Shown here: positions 16,380-24,263 of the stretch, one piece after another
Position numbering within the stretch: the stretch's first letter is position 1
How the letters are laid out: every line of letters starts with the position of its first letter
Source: Chloroflexota bacterium
GTDB lineage: Bacteria; Chloroflexota; Limnocylindria; Limnocylindrales; CSP1-4
NCBI GenBank assembly: GCA_004297395.1
Contig: SCUO01000019.1
Location: 1-34,100, forward strand
DNA: 34,100 nt
Direction: 5' to 3'
Notes under the pieces: model-generated
The model's input: the letters and a program-made list of their open reading frames with translations, nothing else
Database searches by the model: none
Told to the model about the DNA's origin: nothing
Translations under genes and position numbers: made by a program

Positions 16380-16429
16380 ATCGATAATCGATTGTCGATA
16401 ACAGTAGGCGCGCGGCACGGCGCAGTCAA
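16380..16429 (-). promoter_or_regulatory. Promoter and palindromic operator of the long minus-strand operon
   Basis: On the minus strand there is a -35 TTGACT (16429-16424), a 17-base spacer and a -10 TACTGT (16406-16401). The operator ATCGATAATCGATTGTCGAT (16380-16399) follows directly, with only one mismatch in its dyad symmetry. Its position over the start of transcription is like that of the other operators at 3432, 17829 and 22893. The site is in the divergent gap shared with the transaldolase gene, so it may control both directions. Confidence 0.75.
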
Positions 16430-16456
16430 GGGACGGGAGGTACTTGCGGCCGGACA

Positions 16457-16474
16457 ATCGATGATCGATGATAG
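16457..16474 (+). promoter_or_regulatory. Second operator-like element upstream of the transaldolase gene
   Basis: The sequence ATCGATGATCGATGATAG contains two overlapping copies of ATCGATGAT, one base different from the ATCGATTAT core of the other operators. It ends 26 bases before the transaldolase ATG. A weak plus-strand promoter may be TTGCGG (16444-16449) with a GATGAT-like -10 at 16467-16472, which the element would cover. The motif is visible; the promoter assignment is tentative. Confidence 0.55.
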
Positions 16475-16499
16475 CCCGACAAGATCGGAGTACACACCC

Positions 16500-17594
16500 A
16501 TGGTGACCGCGGCCCTCGACAGCCCCCTCCTCCGGATGGTCCGGGAGACGCCAACCCAGTACTGGAACGATTCGTGCGCCGTGGAGGAGCTCGCCTACGC
16601 CGTCGATCGGGGCGCCACCGGCGCGACCTCGAACCCCAGCATCGTCCTCGAGGTCCTCCGCAAGGAGGCGGCGCACTGGGTGCCGCGGGTCCACGAGCTG
16701 GCCCGGGCCAACCCGGACTGGTCCGAGGTCGACCTGACCTGGGCGATCGTCGAGGAGATGGCGGCCCGCGGGGCCGCCGTCCTGGAGCCGACCTGGGAAC
16801 GGACCCGCGGGCTCGCCGGCCGCCTGTCGCTCCAGACCAACCCGGCCAACCACCGCAACGCCGGCCGGATGCTGGAGCAGGCGCTGCGATTTCACGATCT
16901 CGCCCCGAACATGCAGGTCAAGTTCCCGGCCACGGCCGCCGGCATGGTCGCGATCGAGGAGGCGACCGCCCTGGGGGTGAGCATCAACGCGACGGTGAGC
17001 TTCACGGTGCCCCAGGCCCTTGCGGCCGCCGAGGCCGTGGAGCGCGGCCTGGCCCGACGGACCGCGGCCGGGGAGGACACCTCGACCATGTCGCCGATCG
17101 TGACGATCATGATCGGCCGGCTCGACGACTGGATGAAGGTCGTGGTGGAGCGCGACGACCTGGCGGTCCATCCGGACGCGCCCAACTGGGCCGGCCTGGC
17201 CGCGTTCAAGCGGGCCTATGGGATCTTCCACGAGCGGGGCTACCGGTCCCGGCTCCTGGCCGCGGCCTACCGCCATCGACTCCATTGGACCGAGATCGTG
17301 GGTGGCGAGGTCAGCATGACCATGCCCCATGCCTGGCAGGTCCGGTTCAACGCCAGCGGCATCGCGCCCGGGCCACGGATGGACATCCCGGTGGATCCGG
17401 ACCTGGTCGCGGACCTGTACGAGCGGATCCCGGATTTCCGCCGGGCCTTCGAGCCCGACGGGCTCTCCCCCGAGGAGTTCGAGGGCTACGGCGCCAGCGC
17501 TCGGACGCTGCGGGCCTTCATCAAGTCGTACCACGACCTCCAGGGCGCGATCCGCGACCTCGTGCTGCCGGATCCGGACGTTCGGCCGCGTTGA
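16500..17594 (+). CDS. Transaldolase-family protein
   Basis: A 364-residue class I aldolase-type transaldolase, which moves a three-carbon dihydroxyacetone unit between sugar phosphates through a Schiff base. The ATG at 16500 has a CGGAG site; longer in-frame starts would run through the operator. The family signature GATSNPSIV lies at residues 41-49. The Schiff-base Lys is Lys141 in NMQVKFPATAAG, and the strand GVSINATVSFTVPQA follows. SPIVTIMIGRLDDW and the C-terminal DLQGAIRDLVL are consistent with the long bacterial form. It is divergent from the molybdenum-hydroxylase operon across a shared operator region, with a split transketolase in the neighbouring unit. This may be a pathway-specific enzyme acting on a non-standard sugar phosphate rather than the housekeeping TalA/TalB. 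Confidence 0.9.
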   Translation: MVTAALDSPLLRMVRETPTQYWNDSCAVEELAYAVDRGATGATSNPSIVLEVLRKEAAHWVPRVHELARANPDWSEVDLTWAIVEEMAARGAAVLEPTWERTRGLAGRLSLQTNPANHRNAGRMLEQALRFHDLAPNMQVKFPATAAGMVAIEEATALGVSINATVSFTVPQALAAAEAVERGLARRTAAGEDTSTMSPIVTIMIGRLDDWMKVVVERDDLAVHPDAPNWAGLAAFKRAYGIFHERGYRSRLLAAAYRHRLHWTEIVGGEVSMTMPHAWQVRFNASGIAPGPRMDIPVDPDLVADLYERIPDFRRAFEPDGLSPEEFEGYGASARTLRAFIKSYHDLQGAIRDLVLPDPDVRPR

Positions 17595-17800
17595 CCCGCG
17601 GAGACGGGCGCCGGCCCGGTGTCGAAGTCCCGGCAGCACCTTTGACAGCTCCCGTGAGGGGCCGCCGGGCAACCGGTCGATGGTCCCGGGTGACCGGATG
17701 GGCATGGAGTCGTCCGGCCCTGATTCCAGGGTGCCCTCCGGCCCTGCCGTCACCTGTCGCGGCCACTGATGATCGCCACCAATCACCACGGCGCGCCGTC
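17595..17800. other. Intergenic stretch after the transaldolase gene
   Basis: I see no convincing gene between the transaldolase stop and the importer promoter. There is a short direct repeat TCCGGCCCTG and a weak CCCTG/CAGGG hairpin near 17717-17730, but no clear T-run terminator. Reading through into the importer operon cannot be excluded. Confidence 0.5.
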
Positions 17801-17864
17801 TTGACGGGCCGAACAGCGTCCTCCTATCATCGATTATCAATCAAGAACAATCGATTATCAATCA
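17801..17864 (+). promoter_or_regulatory. Promoter and tandem operator of the ABC importer operon
   Basis: The -35 TTGACG (17801-17806), an 18-base spacer and the -10 TATCAT (17825-17830) form a plausible promoter. Two exact 15-base direct repeats, ATCGATTATCAATCA, lie at 17829-17843 and 17850-17864. They are 21 bases apart, two helical turns, so two regulator dimers would bind on the same DNA face. The first overlaps the -10 box. The ATCGATTAT core is shared with the operators of the neighbouring units. Confidence 0.8.
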
Positions 17865-17869
17865 GAGCG

Positions 17870-18019
17870 GTGAGCACCCCCGCCGGTGAGCGCACCGGCT
17901 CCCTCGCGAGGACGGCGATGACCAGCGGTGCACGAACGGCGAGCAGCGTCGGGCCCGGGCGACCCGGCCCCGCTGCGACGCGCGATCGCCGTTGGCGGCG
18001 GGTTGCGGGCGACGGCTGA
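17870..18019 (+). CDS. Possible 49-residue leader ORF coupled to the first permease gene
   Basis: A GTG-started frame runs 49 codons through the leader of the importer transcript. It ends in a TGA that overlaps the permease ATG (TGATG, 18017-18021). The permease itself has no good Shine-Dalgarno site, so translational coupling would explain how it is read. The peptide (MSTPAGERTGSLARTAM and an Arg/Gly/Pro-rich remainder) resembles nothing I know, and its own ribosome site is poor. Chance is quite possible. Confidence 0.22.
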   Translation: MSTPAGERTGSLARTAMTSGARTASSVGPGRPGPAATRDRRWRRVAGDG

Positions 18020-18891
18020 TGGAGCTCATCACCCAGAGCGTCGTCATCGGCCTCACCGAGCACGCTCCGCTCGTCCTCGCCGCGATCGGGTTCGCCCTGC
18101 TCTACCGGCTGACCGGCCTCATCAACGTGGCCTACTCGGAGACGATCACCCTGGGGGCCTACTTCGGGATGTGGCTCAACACGACCTATGGCCTCAACTT
18201 CTACGCGATCCTCATCCCGACCGCGATCCTGGCAGGACTCCTGAGCGTCGCCACGTACCTCGGGCTCTTCCGGCCGGCCCGGCGCCGCAACGTCGGCGTG
18301 CTGGAGATGATCATCATCTCCTTCGGGCTGTCGATCTTCCTGCGCCACGGCCTGCAGTTCGTGTTCGGCTACCCGGAGCGGTTCTACGACGTCCCACCGC
18401 CCGACACGGTCATGGTCTTGGGCGTCGGCGTGACCTCGTTCCGGCTCGTCGCGCTTGCCAGCGTCGCAGCGCTGGCGATGCTCCTCTACTTCTTCATCCA
18501 GCGATCCAGCCTCGGCCTCAAGATCCGGGCCCTGGCCAGTGACGAGAGCCTGGCCCAGGTGAGCGGCATCCGGCCGCTGGTGGTCACCGTCCTGATCTGG
18601 TTCATCGCCGGCGCCGCCGGCGGGCTGGCGGGCGCCTTCTACGGCGTCGGATCGTCGGTCTCGCCGCTGCTCGGCTGGCGCCAGTTCCTGCTCGTCCTGA
18701 TGGTCGCCCTCGTCGGCGGGACGTGGGGGCTTGCCGGAGTCATCGTGGTCGGCGTCGGCACGAGCATCGCCCTGGCCGGCATGGCCCTCCAGTTCGACCA
18801 GGCCCTCTATGCCCAGCTGGTGCTGATCGTCGCCTTCGTCGCCGTCCTGAAGGTCCGCGGTACCCGGCTCACCGCGTCGGCAAAGGTGTAG
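18019..18891 (+). CDS. Branched-chain-type ABC transporter permease 1 (LivH family)
   Basis: A 290-residue integral-membrane permease with about eight hydrophobic helices. The family signature region reads RLTGLINVAYSETITLGAYFG, where canonical LivH has GxINFAHGxxxMxGAY; the His-Gly pair is replaced by Ser-Glu. The cytoplasmic coupling segment is GLKIRALASDESLAQVSGI, the EAA-like loop that docks to the ATPases. The C-terminal GGTWGLAGVIVVGVG is typical. It is the first of five genes of one importer, followed after three bases by permease 2. Confidence 0.9.
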   Translation: MELITQSVVIGLTEHAPLVLAAIGFALLYRLTGLINVAYSETITLGAYFGMWLNTTYGLNFYAILIPTAILAGLLSVATYLGLFRPARRRNVGVLEMIIISFGLSIFLRHGLQFVFGYPERFYDVPPPDTVMVLGVGVTSFRLVALASVAALAMLLYFFIQRSSLGLKIRALASDESLAQVSGIRPLVVTVLIWFIAGAAGGLAGAFYGVGSSVSPLLGWRQFLLVLMVALVGGTWGLAGVIVVGVGTSIALAGMALQFDQALYAQLVLIVAFVAVLKVRGTRLTASAKV

Positions 18892-18894
18892 CCG

Positions 18895-19845
18895 ATGTCG
18901 CTCGACTGGCTCGACGCCTTCCTGATCTCCGGGCTCTACAAGGTCGTGATGGTCATCGGCCTCGCCCTCCTGCTCCACCTGCAGCTGGGACTCGCCCGCG
19001 TCGCCAACTTCGGGGTGGTCGGCTTCTGGGGTATCGGCCTGTACGTGTTCGGGGTGCTGTACGTCCGGGTCGACTGGCCGTTCGGAGATCCCTGGCAGTT
19101 CTTCGTCTGCGCGGCCGCCGCGACCCTCGCCGCCGGCGTGGCCGGCCTCGTCGTCGGCTGGCTCATCGCCGACCTGAACACCGACGGGGTGCTCGTCGGC
19201 ACGCTCGGGTTCGCCACCGGCGTCCAGATCCTGGCCACTGCCGAGGACGACCTGACGGGTGGCGCCCGGGGCATGGGCGGGCTCGGCTTCCCGTACGACA
19301 TCGGCAAGGTCAAGGACAACGAGTTCCTGTGGCTGATCATCACGACGCTCGTCGTCATCGCCATCCTTGCCTACGTCTGGCGGGTCCATCGCTCGCCCTA
19401 CGGCCGGCTCCTGATCGCCGTCGGCGCCAACGAGCCGCTGGCGCGGAGCCTCGGCAAGTCCACCTTCCGGACGAAGCTCTGGCTGTTCGCCGTCACGTCC
19501 GGCGCGATGGGCCTGCTCGGCGCGATGAACGGGGTCATGGTCCGCTACCTCGACATCGGCAGCCTGGGCGTCGGGGTGACCCTCGCGGCCATGGTCGGGC
19601 TGGTCCTGGGTGGCACCGCCAGGGTCTGGGGAGCGGTGGTCGGCGTCATCCTCACCGTCGGGCTGTTCGACATCGTGATCCAGTCCTACCTGCCCCTCCC
19701 GAGGGAGTGGTACACCCAGGCCATCCCGGTCCTGCGAGAGGCCGCCTTCGGCCTGGCACTCATGGTCGTCCTGCTCTTCCGGCCGCTGGGCGTGCTCGGC
19801 GACATGCGGCGAGACCGGCTGATGGGCAAGATCCATGGTCGCTGA
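18895..19845 (+). CDS. Branched-chain-type ABC transporter permease 2 (LivM family)
   Basis: A 316-residue membrane permease, partner of the gene at 18019-18891. The opening HLQLGLARVANFGVVGFWGIG corresponds to the LivM signature (GxxSLGHAxFFGIGAY-type region) in a diverged form. The cytoplasmic loop reads SPYGRLLIAVGANEPLARSLGKSTFRTKL, the ATPase-coupling segment with the expected GxNExxAxxLG pattern. The end has VLGGTARVWGAVVGVILTVG. Its last bases overlap the start of the ATPase gene by 11 bases. Confidence 0.9.
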   Translation: MSLDWLDAFLISGLYKVVMVIGLALLLHLQLGLARVANFGVVGFWGIGLYVFGVLYVRVDWPFGDPWQFFVCAAAATLAAGVAGLVVGWLIADLNTDGVLVGTLGFATGVQILATAEDDLTGGARGMGGLGFPYDIGKVKDNEFLWLIITTLVVIAILAYVWRVHRSPYGRLLIAVGANEPLARSLGKSTFRTKLWLFAVTSGAMGLLGAMNGVMVRYLDIGSLGVGVTLAAMVGLVLGGTARVWGAVVGVILTVGLFDIVIQSYLPLPREWYTQAIPVLREAAFGLALMVVLLFRPLGVLGDMRRDRLMGKIHGR

Positions 19846-20644
19846 GCACGCGACCGCCGGCGCCGTCGACGGCCCGGCCGCGACCCGTCCCCGGATCCGC
19901 GTCCAGGGGGCGGTGAAGAGTTTCTCCGGTCGCGTCGTCGTGGACGTCGACGACCTCGTCCTGGGCAACCAACCGATCGAGGGCCTGATCGGCCCGAACG
20001 GCGCCGGCAAGACGACGCTGATGCGCATGATCATGCACTCCACGCCCCTCGATCGGGGCCGGATCTCGCTCCTGCCAGCCGACGGACGCGAGGTCATGCT
20101 CTCGAGCCTGGCCGCGCACCGGATGTCGCGCCACGGCGTCGTCAAGAGCAACCAGGTGATCATGGACTTCGACAAGCTCACGATCTGGGATTCGCTCCTG
20201 CTCGCCGTGGCCGAGGCCAGCTACGAGCAGCCCCATCGGATCTTCAGCGAGCGGACCGTCTTCCAGCGCCACGAGGACGAGATCCGGCACTACCTCGACT
20301 ACTTCGGCTTCGCCGATCCGACGGCCTTCGCGATGTCGGCCGGAGAGAAGAAGCTCCTCGACATCGTCCGGTGCCTGCTCCTGAAGCCGAGCTTCCTGCT
20401 GCTCGACGAGCCGACGGCCGGCCTGCCCGAGGACCAGACCGAGAAGGTCATGACCGTGATCCGGGACGTGGCCGGCGGCGGAACCTCCGTCGTCATCGTG
20501 GAGCACGACCTCAACGTCATCTGGAACCTCTGCGGTGAGGTCCACTTCATGGCCGAGGGCAGCGTCGTCCTGCGCGGCGACCCGCAGTCCATCCGCGAGC
20601 ACCGCACGGTCGTCGAGAAGTACCTGGGTGAGGGCCATGTCTGA
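19835..20644 (+). CDS. Branched-chain-type ABC transporter ATPase 1 (LivG family)
   Basis: A 269-residue cytoplasmic ATPase. Walker A is GPNGAGKTT (53-61) and Walker B is FLLLDEPTAGL. The switch His is in VVIVEHDLNVIW. The ABC signature is MSAGEKKLLDI instead of the usual LSGGQQR, a moderate deviation also seen in some Urt/Liv-like ATPases. A 20-residue Ala/Pro-rich extension precedes the usual start. It overlaps permease 2 by 11 bases and the next ATPase by 8 bases. Confidence 0.92.
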   Translation: MVAEHATAGAVDGPAATRPRIRVQGAVKSFSGRVVVDVDDLVLGNQPIEGLIGPNGAGKTTLMRMIMHSTPLDRGRISLLPADGREVMLSSLAAHRMSRHGVVKSNQVIMDFDKLTIWDSLLLAVAEASYEQPHRIFSERTVFQRHEDEIRHYLDYFGFADPTAFAMSAGEKKLLDIVRCLLLKPSFLLLDEPTAGLPEDQTEKVMTVIRDVAGGGTSVVIVEHDLNVIWNLCGEVHFMAEGSVVLRGDPQSIREHRTVVEKYLGEGHV

Positions 20645-21353
20645 CCCGGCTCGCCCCGTTGCGCTCGAGGCCGAGGGCATCCGTGCCGGCTACGACGGGG
20701 TCACCGTCCTCAAGGGCCTCGACTTCACCGTCGGCGACGAGATCTTCGCCGTGCTGGGAGCCAACGGCGCCGGCAAGACCACGCTGCTGGCCACCCTGGC
20801 CCGCCTCATCCCGCTGATGGCCGGCGCAATCCGGTTCCAGGGCGAGGACGTGTCGATGCTGCCGCCCTACGAGACGGCCGCGCGGGGCATCGGCTACGTA
20901 CCCCAGGAGAAGGGCACCTTCGCCGACCTGACCGTCCTGGAGAACCTCAGCGTGGGCGGCATGATCGGCGCCCGCTCGCGCGACGAGCGGATGGCCGAGG
21001 TATTCGAGCTCTTTCCGGCCCTCCGGGCCCATCAGCACCAGCTCGCCGGCACGCTCAGCGGCGGCGAGTCCCGGATGGTCGCCTGCGGGCGGGCCCTGAT
21101 GCAGGACCCCAGGGTCCTGCTCCTCGACGAGCCCACCGCCGGCCTCTCCCCGCTCTACGTCGACATGTTCTTCGAGCGGATCCGGGAGATCCACGAGACA
21201 AGGGGCGTCGCCATCGTCCTCGCGGAGCAGAACGCCACGAAGGCGCTCCAGGTTGCCGACCGGGTGATGGTCCTGAGCCTCGGCCAGGCGTTCGCCGTGA
21301 AGGACGCCACCGATCTGACCACCGAGCAGCTCAAGGAGGGTTACCGGATCTGA
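20637..21353 (+). CDS. Branched-chain-type ABC transporter ATPase 2 (LivF family)
   Basis: A 238-residue ATPase that pairs with the LivG-type subunit. Walker A is GANGAGKTT, the Q-loop region is GIGYVPQEKGTFADLTVLENL, the signature LSGGESRMVACGRAL, and Walker B VLLLDEPTAGLSP. VLAEQN replaces the H-loop context in the usual LivF way (Q-N after Glu). I chose the ATG at 20637, inside the end of the previous gene, because the LivF family begins there; an upstream in-frame start would run through livG. Confidence 0.93.
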   Translation: MSDPARPVALEAEGIRAGYDGVTVLKGLDFTVGDEIFAVLGANGAGKTTLLATLARLIPLMAGAIRFQGEDVSMLPPYETAARGIGYVPQEKGTFADLTVLENLSVGGMIGARSRDERMAEVFELFPALRAHQHQLAGTLSGGESRMVACGRALMQDPRVLLLDEPTAGLSPLYVDMFFERIREIHETRGVAIVLAEQNATKALQVADRVMVLSLGQAFAVKDATDLTTEQLKEGYRI

Positions 21354-21396
21354 CGACCAGCGCTTCCGGGTCAAGGAAGACAAGAGGAGGATCGTA

Positions 21397-22776
21397 ATGA
21401 CGGTCGCGAGAACCTATTCGGGCCGCACCCTGGTGATGATCACGGTGCTTGCCCTTGTCGCCGCAGCGTGCGGCGGAGGTGCCACCGCGTCCCCGGCGAC
21501 ATCGGCCGAGCCCAGCACGCCGACGACGTCGGAGCCCCCGTCGACGGAACCGGTGGTGGTCTGCGAGCTCGCCTACTACACCGGCTCGTTCGCGCCGTAC
21601 GGACCGGCGCTCACCAACGACGTGCGCTTCCCGATCGAGGAGGTCATCAACCTCGACCCGCCCCTCGGCCGGTCGTGGGAGCTCGTCTCCGAGGACATCG
21701 GCGACGACCACGAAGGCGAGGCGGCCAAGATCTGCATCGAGCAGCACAACGCCGAGATCGTCGTCAGCATCGCCCACCAGTACCGCACCTACCGCGAGTA
21801 CATGATGGAGTGGTGGCAGGAGAACGACTCGCCGCTCGGACCGTCGGTCCACGGCGGCGCGATCCCGGGCAACCTCGGCGGCAAGGCCGCGGAGCCCATC
21901 TTCCGGGCCCAGGGCCTCGACGAGGCCCTCGGGACGTACGGCAGCCTGTACGCGTTCGAGAAGGGCTTCCAGAAGATCGTGATCTTCGCGACCCAGGTCG
22001 AGGGCTTCCAGCTGGCCGCGGATGCGGCCGAAGAGGCCGCCGGCATCCTGGGCCTCGAGGTCCTCGACCGGATCGACGTCCAGCCGACCCAGCCGTCCTA
22101 CCGGGCCGAGGCCCAGAAGATCGCCGACCTCAAGCCCGACGCCGTCATCGTCCAGGCGGGCTCGACCGAGTCCGCAGCGATCATCAAGGGCGCCGCCGAG
22201 GCCGGCCTGTCGCTCAACTGGATCGGTGAGACCGGCTGGGCCGAGGCCGAGTTCATCGGCACGCTCGGCACCGAGCCGATCGCCAGCCAGAAGGGCATCG
22301 GGTTCCCGTCGTTCGCCCCCAACAAGTCCACCCCGGCCTGGGATTTCTTCCAGCCGCTGTGGGACGCCCAGGCCGACAAGGCCTACGACGCGACCGGCCA
22401 GTACGCGTTCTCGACGTACGACCTCATGGTCCAGACGGCGCTCGCCGTCGAGGCCGGCGGCTCGTACAAGGCGAGTGACTGGGCTCCGGCCATGTTCGAG
22501 GTCGGCGAGGGCGGCGAAGTCTGCTACACGTACGCCGACTGCCTGGCCCTCATCCGCGACGGCAAGGACATCGACTACGAGGGTGTCACCGGCCCCGGCC
22601 TCTACACCGATGGTGGCGTCAACGCCGTTACCCCGGCCTTCATCCCGTTCACGACCGACGGCAAGACGGGCGAGCCCGTCCTGCTCAACGCCGCCAAGGG
22701 CCTCGAGATCCTCGAGCAGATCGTGACCAAGGCGACCTGCGATCCCGCGGACCCGCCCAACGAGTGCGAGTGGTAG
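21397..22776 (+). CDS. ABC transporter substrate-binding lipoprotein of the second importer
   Basis: A 459-residue periplasmic-binding-protein type 1 lipoprotein. A GAGGAGG site precedes the ATG at 21397. The Sec-type signal peptide ends in the lipobox ALVAAAC (Cys25), then a Ser/Thr/Pro/Glu linker to about residue 50. The mature protein starts VVVCELAYYTGSFAPYGPALTN and includes KPDAVIVQAGSTESAAIIKGAAEAG, the usual second-domain strand. It has extra Cys residues (VCEL, KICIEQ, VCYTYADC, ATCDPADPPNEC) that could form disulfides outside the membrane. It has little resemblance to the UrtA-like protein at 534-1820, so the two importers probably take different ligands. Being last in the operon before a strong terminator is typical. 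Confidence 0.9.
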   Translation: MTVARTYSGRTLVMITVLALVAAACGGGATASPATSAEPSTPTTSEPPSTEPVVVCELAYYTGSFAPYGPALTNDVRFPIEEVINLDPPLGRSWELVSEDIGDDHEGEAAKICIEQHNAEIVVSIAHQYRTYREYMMEWWQENDSPLGPSVHGGAIPGNLGGKAAEPIFRAQGLDEALGTYGSLYAFEKGFQKIVIFATQVEGFQLAADAAEEAAGILGLEVLDRIDVQPTQPSYRAEAQKIADLKPDAVIVQAGSTESAAIIKGAAEAGLSLNWIGETGWAEAEFIGTLGTEPIASQKGIGFPSFAPNKSTPAWDFFQPLWDAQADKAYDATGQYAFSTYDLMVQTALAVEAGGSYKASDWAPAMFEVGEGGEVCYTYADCLALIRDGKDIDYEGVTGPGLYTDGGVNAVTPAFIPFTTDGKTGEPVLLNAAKGLEILEQIVTKATCDPADPPNECEW

Positions 22777-22809
22777 ACGGGCCACCGCCCGACTGACGTC
22801 CATTCGAAC

Positions 22810-22848
22810 GGGGGCCCTCTCGCCATCCGGCGGAGGGCCCCCTTCTTC
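22810..22848 (+). terminator. Rho-independent terminator of the ABC importer operon
   Basis: GGGGGCCCTC (22810-22819) pairs perfectly with GAGGGCCCCC (22833-22842) around a 13-base loop, followed by TTCTTC. It lies 34 bases after the binding-protein stop codon. Confidence 0.88.
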
Positions 22849-22861
22849 ATGCCCTCCGGGC

Positions 22862-22905
22862 TTGACCGGCCAGGTTCCGAGGGCTATGCTCGATAATCGA
22901 TTATT
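22862..22905 (+). promoter_or_regulatory. Promoter and operator of the cupin-transketolase operon
   Basis: The -35 TTGACC (22862-22867), a 17-base spacer and the -10 TATGCT (22885-22890) precede a perfect 12-base palindrome ATAATCGATTAT (22893-22904). The wider operator CGATAATCGATTATTG starts one base after the -10 box, over the expected start of transcription. It contains the same ATCGATTAT core as the other operators in this window. The cupin start codon is about 50 bases downstream. Confidence 0.8.
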
Positions 22906-22950
22906 GGTTGTTCACGGCCAGGCCGTGATGGCGGACGGGTGAGGTATCCG

Positions 22951-23319
22951 ATGATCAAGCGGGTCGCGCGCGCCGAGGCCGAGGTGGTCCCCCTGCCCGG
23001 CCGGACCTGGCATTCCTACTTCGGTCCGCACAACAGCGCGGCCAGGCAGGTTTCGATGGGCGTCTCGGTCTTCCCCGCCGGCTCGCGACCGGCAGGCCAC
23101 GTTCACCCGACTGAGGAGGAAACCATCTATTGCGCCGCGGGCCGCGGCCGGATCGTGACCCCGGACGGCGTGGCCGAGGTGGAGCCGGGCGTGGTCGTCC
23201 ACGTGTCGCCCGGGACGTTCCACGCGACCGAGGCCGACGGACCCGAGCCGCTCGAGCTCGTGTGCCTGTTCTCCCCGCCCGTCGTGTCGGGCTCGTACGA
23301 GAAGCCGGCCGCATCGTGA
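22951..23319 (+). CDS. Small cupin-domain protein
   Basis: A 122-residue single-domain cupin. I chose the ATG at 22951, with GAGGT seven bases upstream, over an in-frame GTG at 22939. The first cupin motif holds the metal ligands in GHVHPTEEETIYCAAG (two His and a Glu). The second holds the last His in VHVSPGTFHATE. Such one-domain cupins act as sugar isomerases or epimerases, dioxygenases or ligand sensors, and sequence alone does not separate these. It overlaps the transketolase N-half by four bases (GTGA). A sugar-isomerase or stabilising role in the same pathway is plausible. No signal peptide is present. Confidence 0.85.
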   Translation: MIKRVARAEAEVVPLPGRTWHSYFGPHNSAARQVSMGVSVFPAGSRPAGHVHPTEEETIYCAAGRGRIVTPDGVAEVEPGVVVHVSPGTFHATEADGPEPLELVCLFSPPVVSGSYEKPAAS

Positions 23320-24263
23320 GCACGCATCCGGCTTCGACCGCCAGCCACGCGGCCGCCACCGGCGGGACTGCCGGCCAAGGATCCGCCACGCTCGGCGACG
23401 ACGAGCTCGCCTCGCTGGTCGAGGTAGCCCGGCGAATCCGGCTCGAGATCATTCGCTCGGTCAACCATGCCCGGGCCGGGCACATCGGTGGCCCCCTTTC
23501 GGCGGCCGATATCCTGGCGGCCCTCTACTTCCGGGTCATGCGCATCAGGCCTGACGAGCCGGCGTGGCCGGACCGCGACCGGTTCATCCTCTCGAAAGGC
23601 CATTCCTCGATCGCGCTGTACGCGGCGATGGCTCTCCGGGGCTACCTCCCGGTCGAGGAGCTGCTGACCTTCGACGCCGCGCACTCGCGGCTCCAGGGCC
23701 ACCCTGACATGACTCGCCTTCCCGGCCTGGACATGTCGACCGGCTCGCTCGGCATGGGCCTCTCGGCCGGCATGGGCATCGCCCTGGGGGCCAGGCTCAC
23801 CGGCCGCTCGTGCCGGACCTACGTCATGCTCGGCGACGGCGAGTGCCAGGAGGGCGAGGTCTGGGAGGCGGCGATGGCGGCTGCCCGCTACGGCCTGGAC
23901 AACCTTGTCGCGATCGTCGACCACAACCGGCTCCAGCAGTACGGCTGGCCGGGCGACGGGCCGGACGGGCGGACGCCACCGCAGGTCCCGGGCGAGCTGG
24001 CCGGCAAGTGGGCCGCCTTCGGCTGGCGCGTGCTGGAGGTCGACGGCCACGACATGGCCGCGGTCTGCCGGGTCCTCGACGAGGCTGGCCGGGGCGACGG
24101 CCGGCCGGTCGTGGTGATCGCCGCGACGGTCAAGGGCAAGGGCGTCTCGTTCATGGAGGGGCACTACTTCTGGCACACCCGGGCGATCAAGCCCGAGGAG
24201 TTCGCCCAGGCCATGGCCGAGCTCGGCGAGCCCCAGGCCGAGGGATCGGAGGCCCCGCGATGA
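23316..24263 (+). CDS. Transketolase N-terminal (thiamine-diphosphate-binding) subunit
   Basis: A 315-residue half of a two-gene transketolase. The GTG at 23316 overlaps the cupin stop. The ThDP-Mg motif is GDGECQEGEVWEAAMAA (173 onward) ending in VAIVDHN (Asn204). Catalytic or cofactor-binding His residues occur in ARAGHIGG (His56), LSKGHSS (His96) and LQGHPDM (His129). The middle segment reads STGSLGMGLSAGMGIALGA. The PYR and C-terminal domains are in the next gene. Split transketolases are widespread in bacteria. Several act in special pathways (for example apulose 4-phosphate or sulfo-sugar breakdown), and the shared operator suggests a pathway-specific role here. Confidence 0.93.
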   Translation: MSTHPASTASHAAATGGTAGQGSATLGDDELASLVEVARRIRLEIIRSVNHARAGHIGGPLSAADILAALYFRVMRIRPDEPAWPDRDRFILSKGHSSIALYAAMALRGYLPVEELLTFDAAHSRLQGHPDMTRLPGLDMSTGSLGMGLSAGMGIALGARLTGRSCRTYVMLGDGECQEGEVWEAAMAAARYGLDNLVAIVDHNRLQQYGWPGDGPDGRTPPQVPGELAGKWAAFGWRVLEVDGHDMAAVCRVLDEAGRGDGRPVVVIAATVKGKGVSFMEGHYFWHTRAIKPEEFAQAMAELGEPQAEGSEAPR

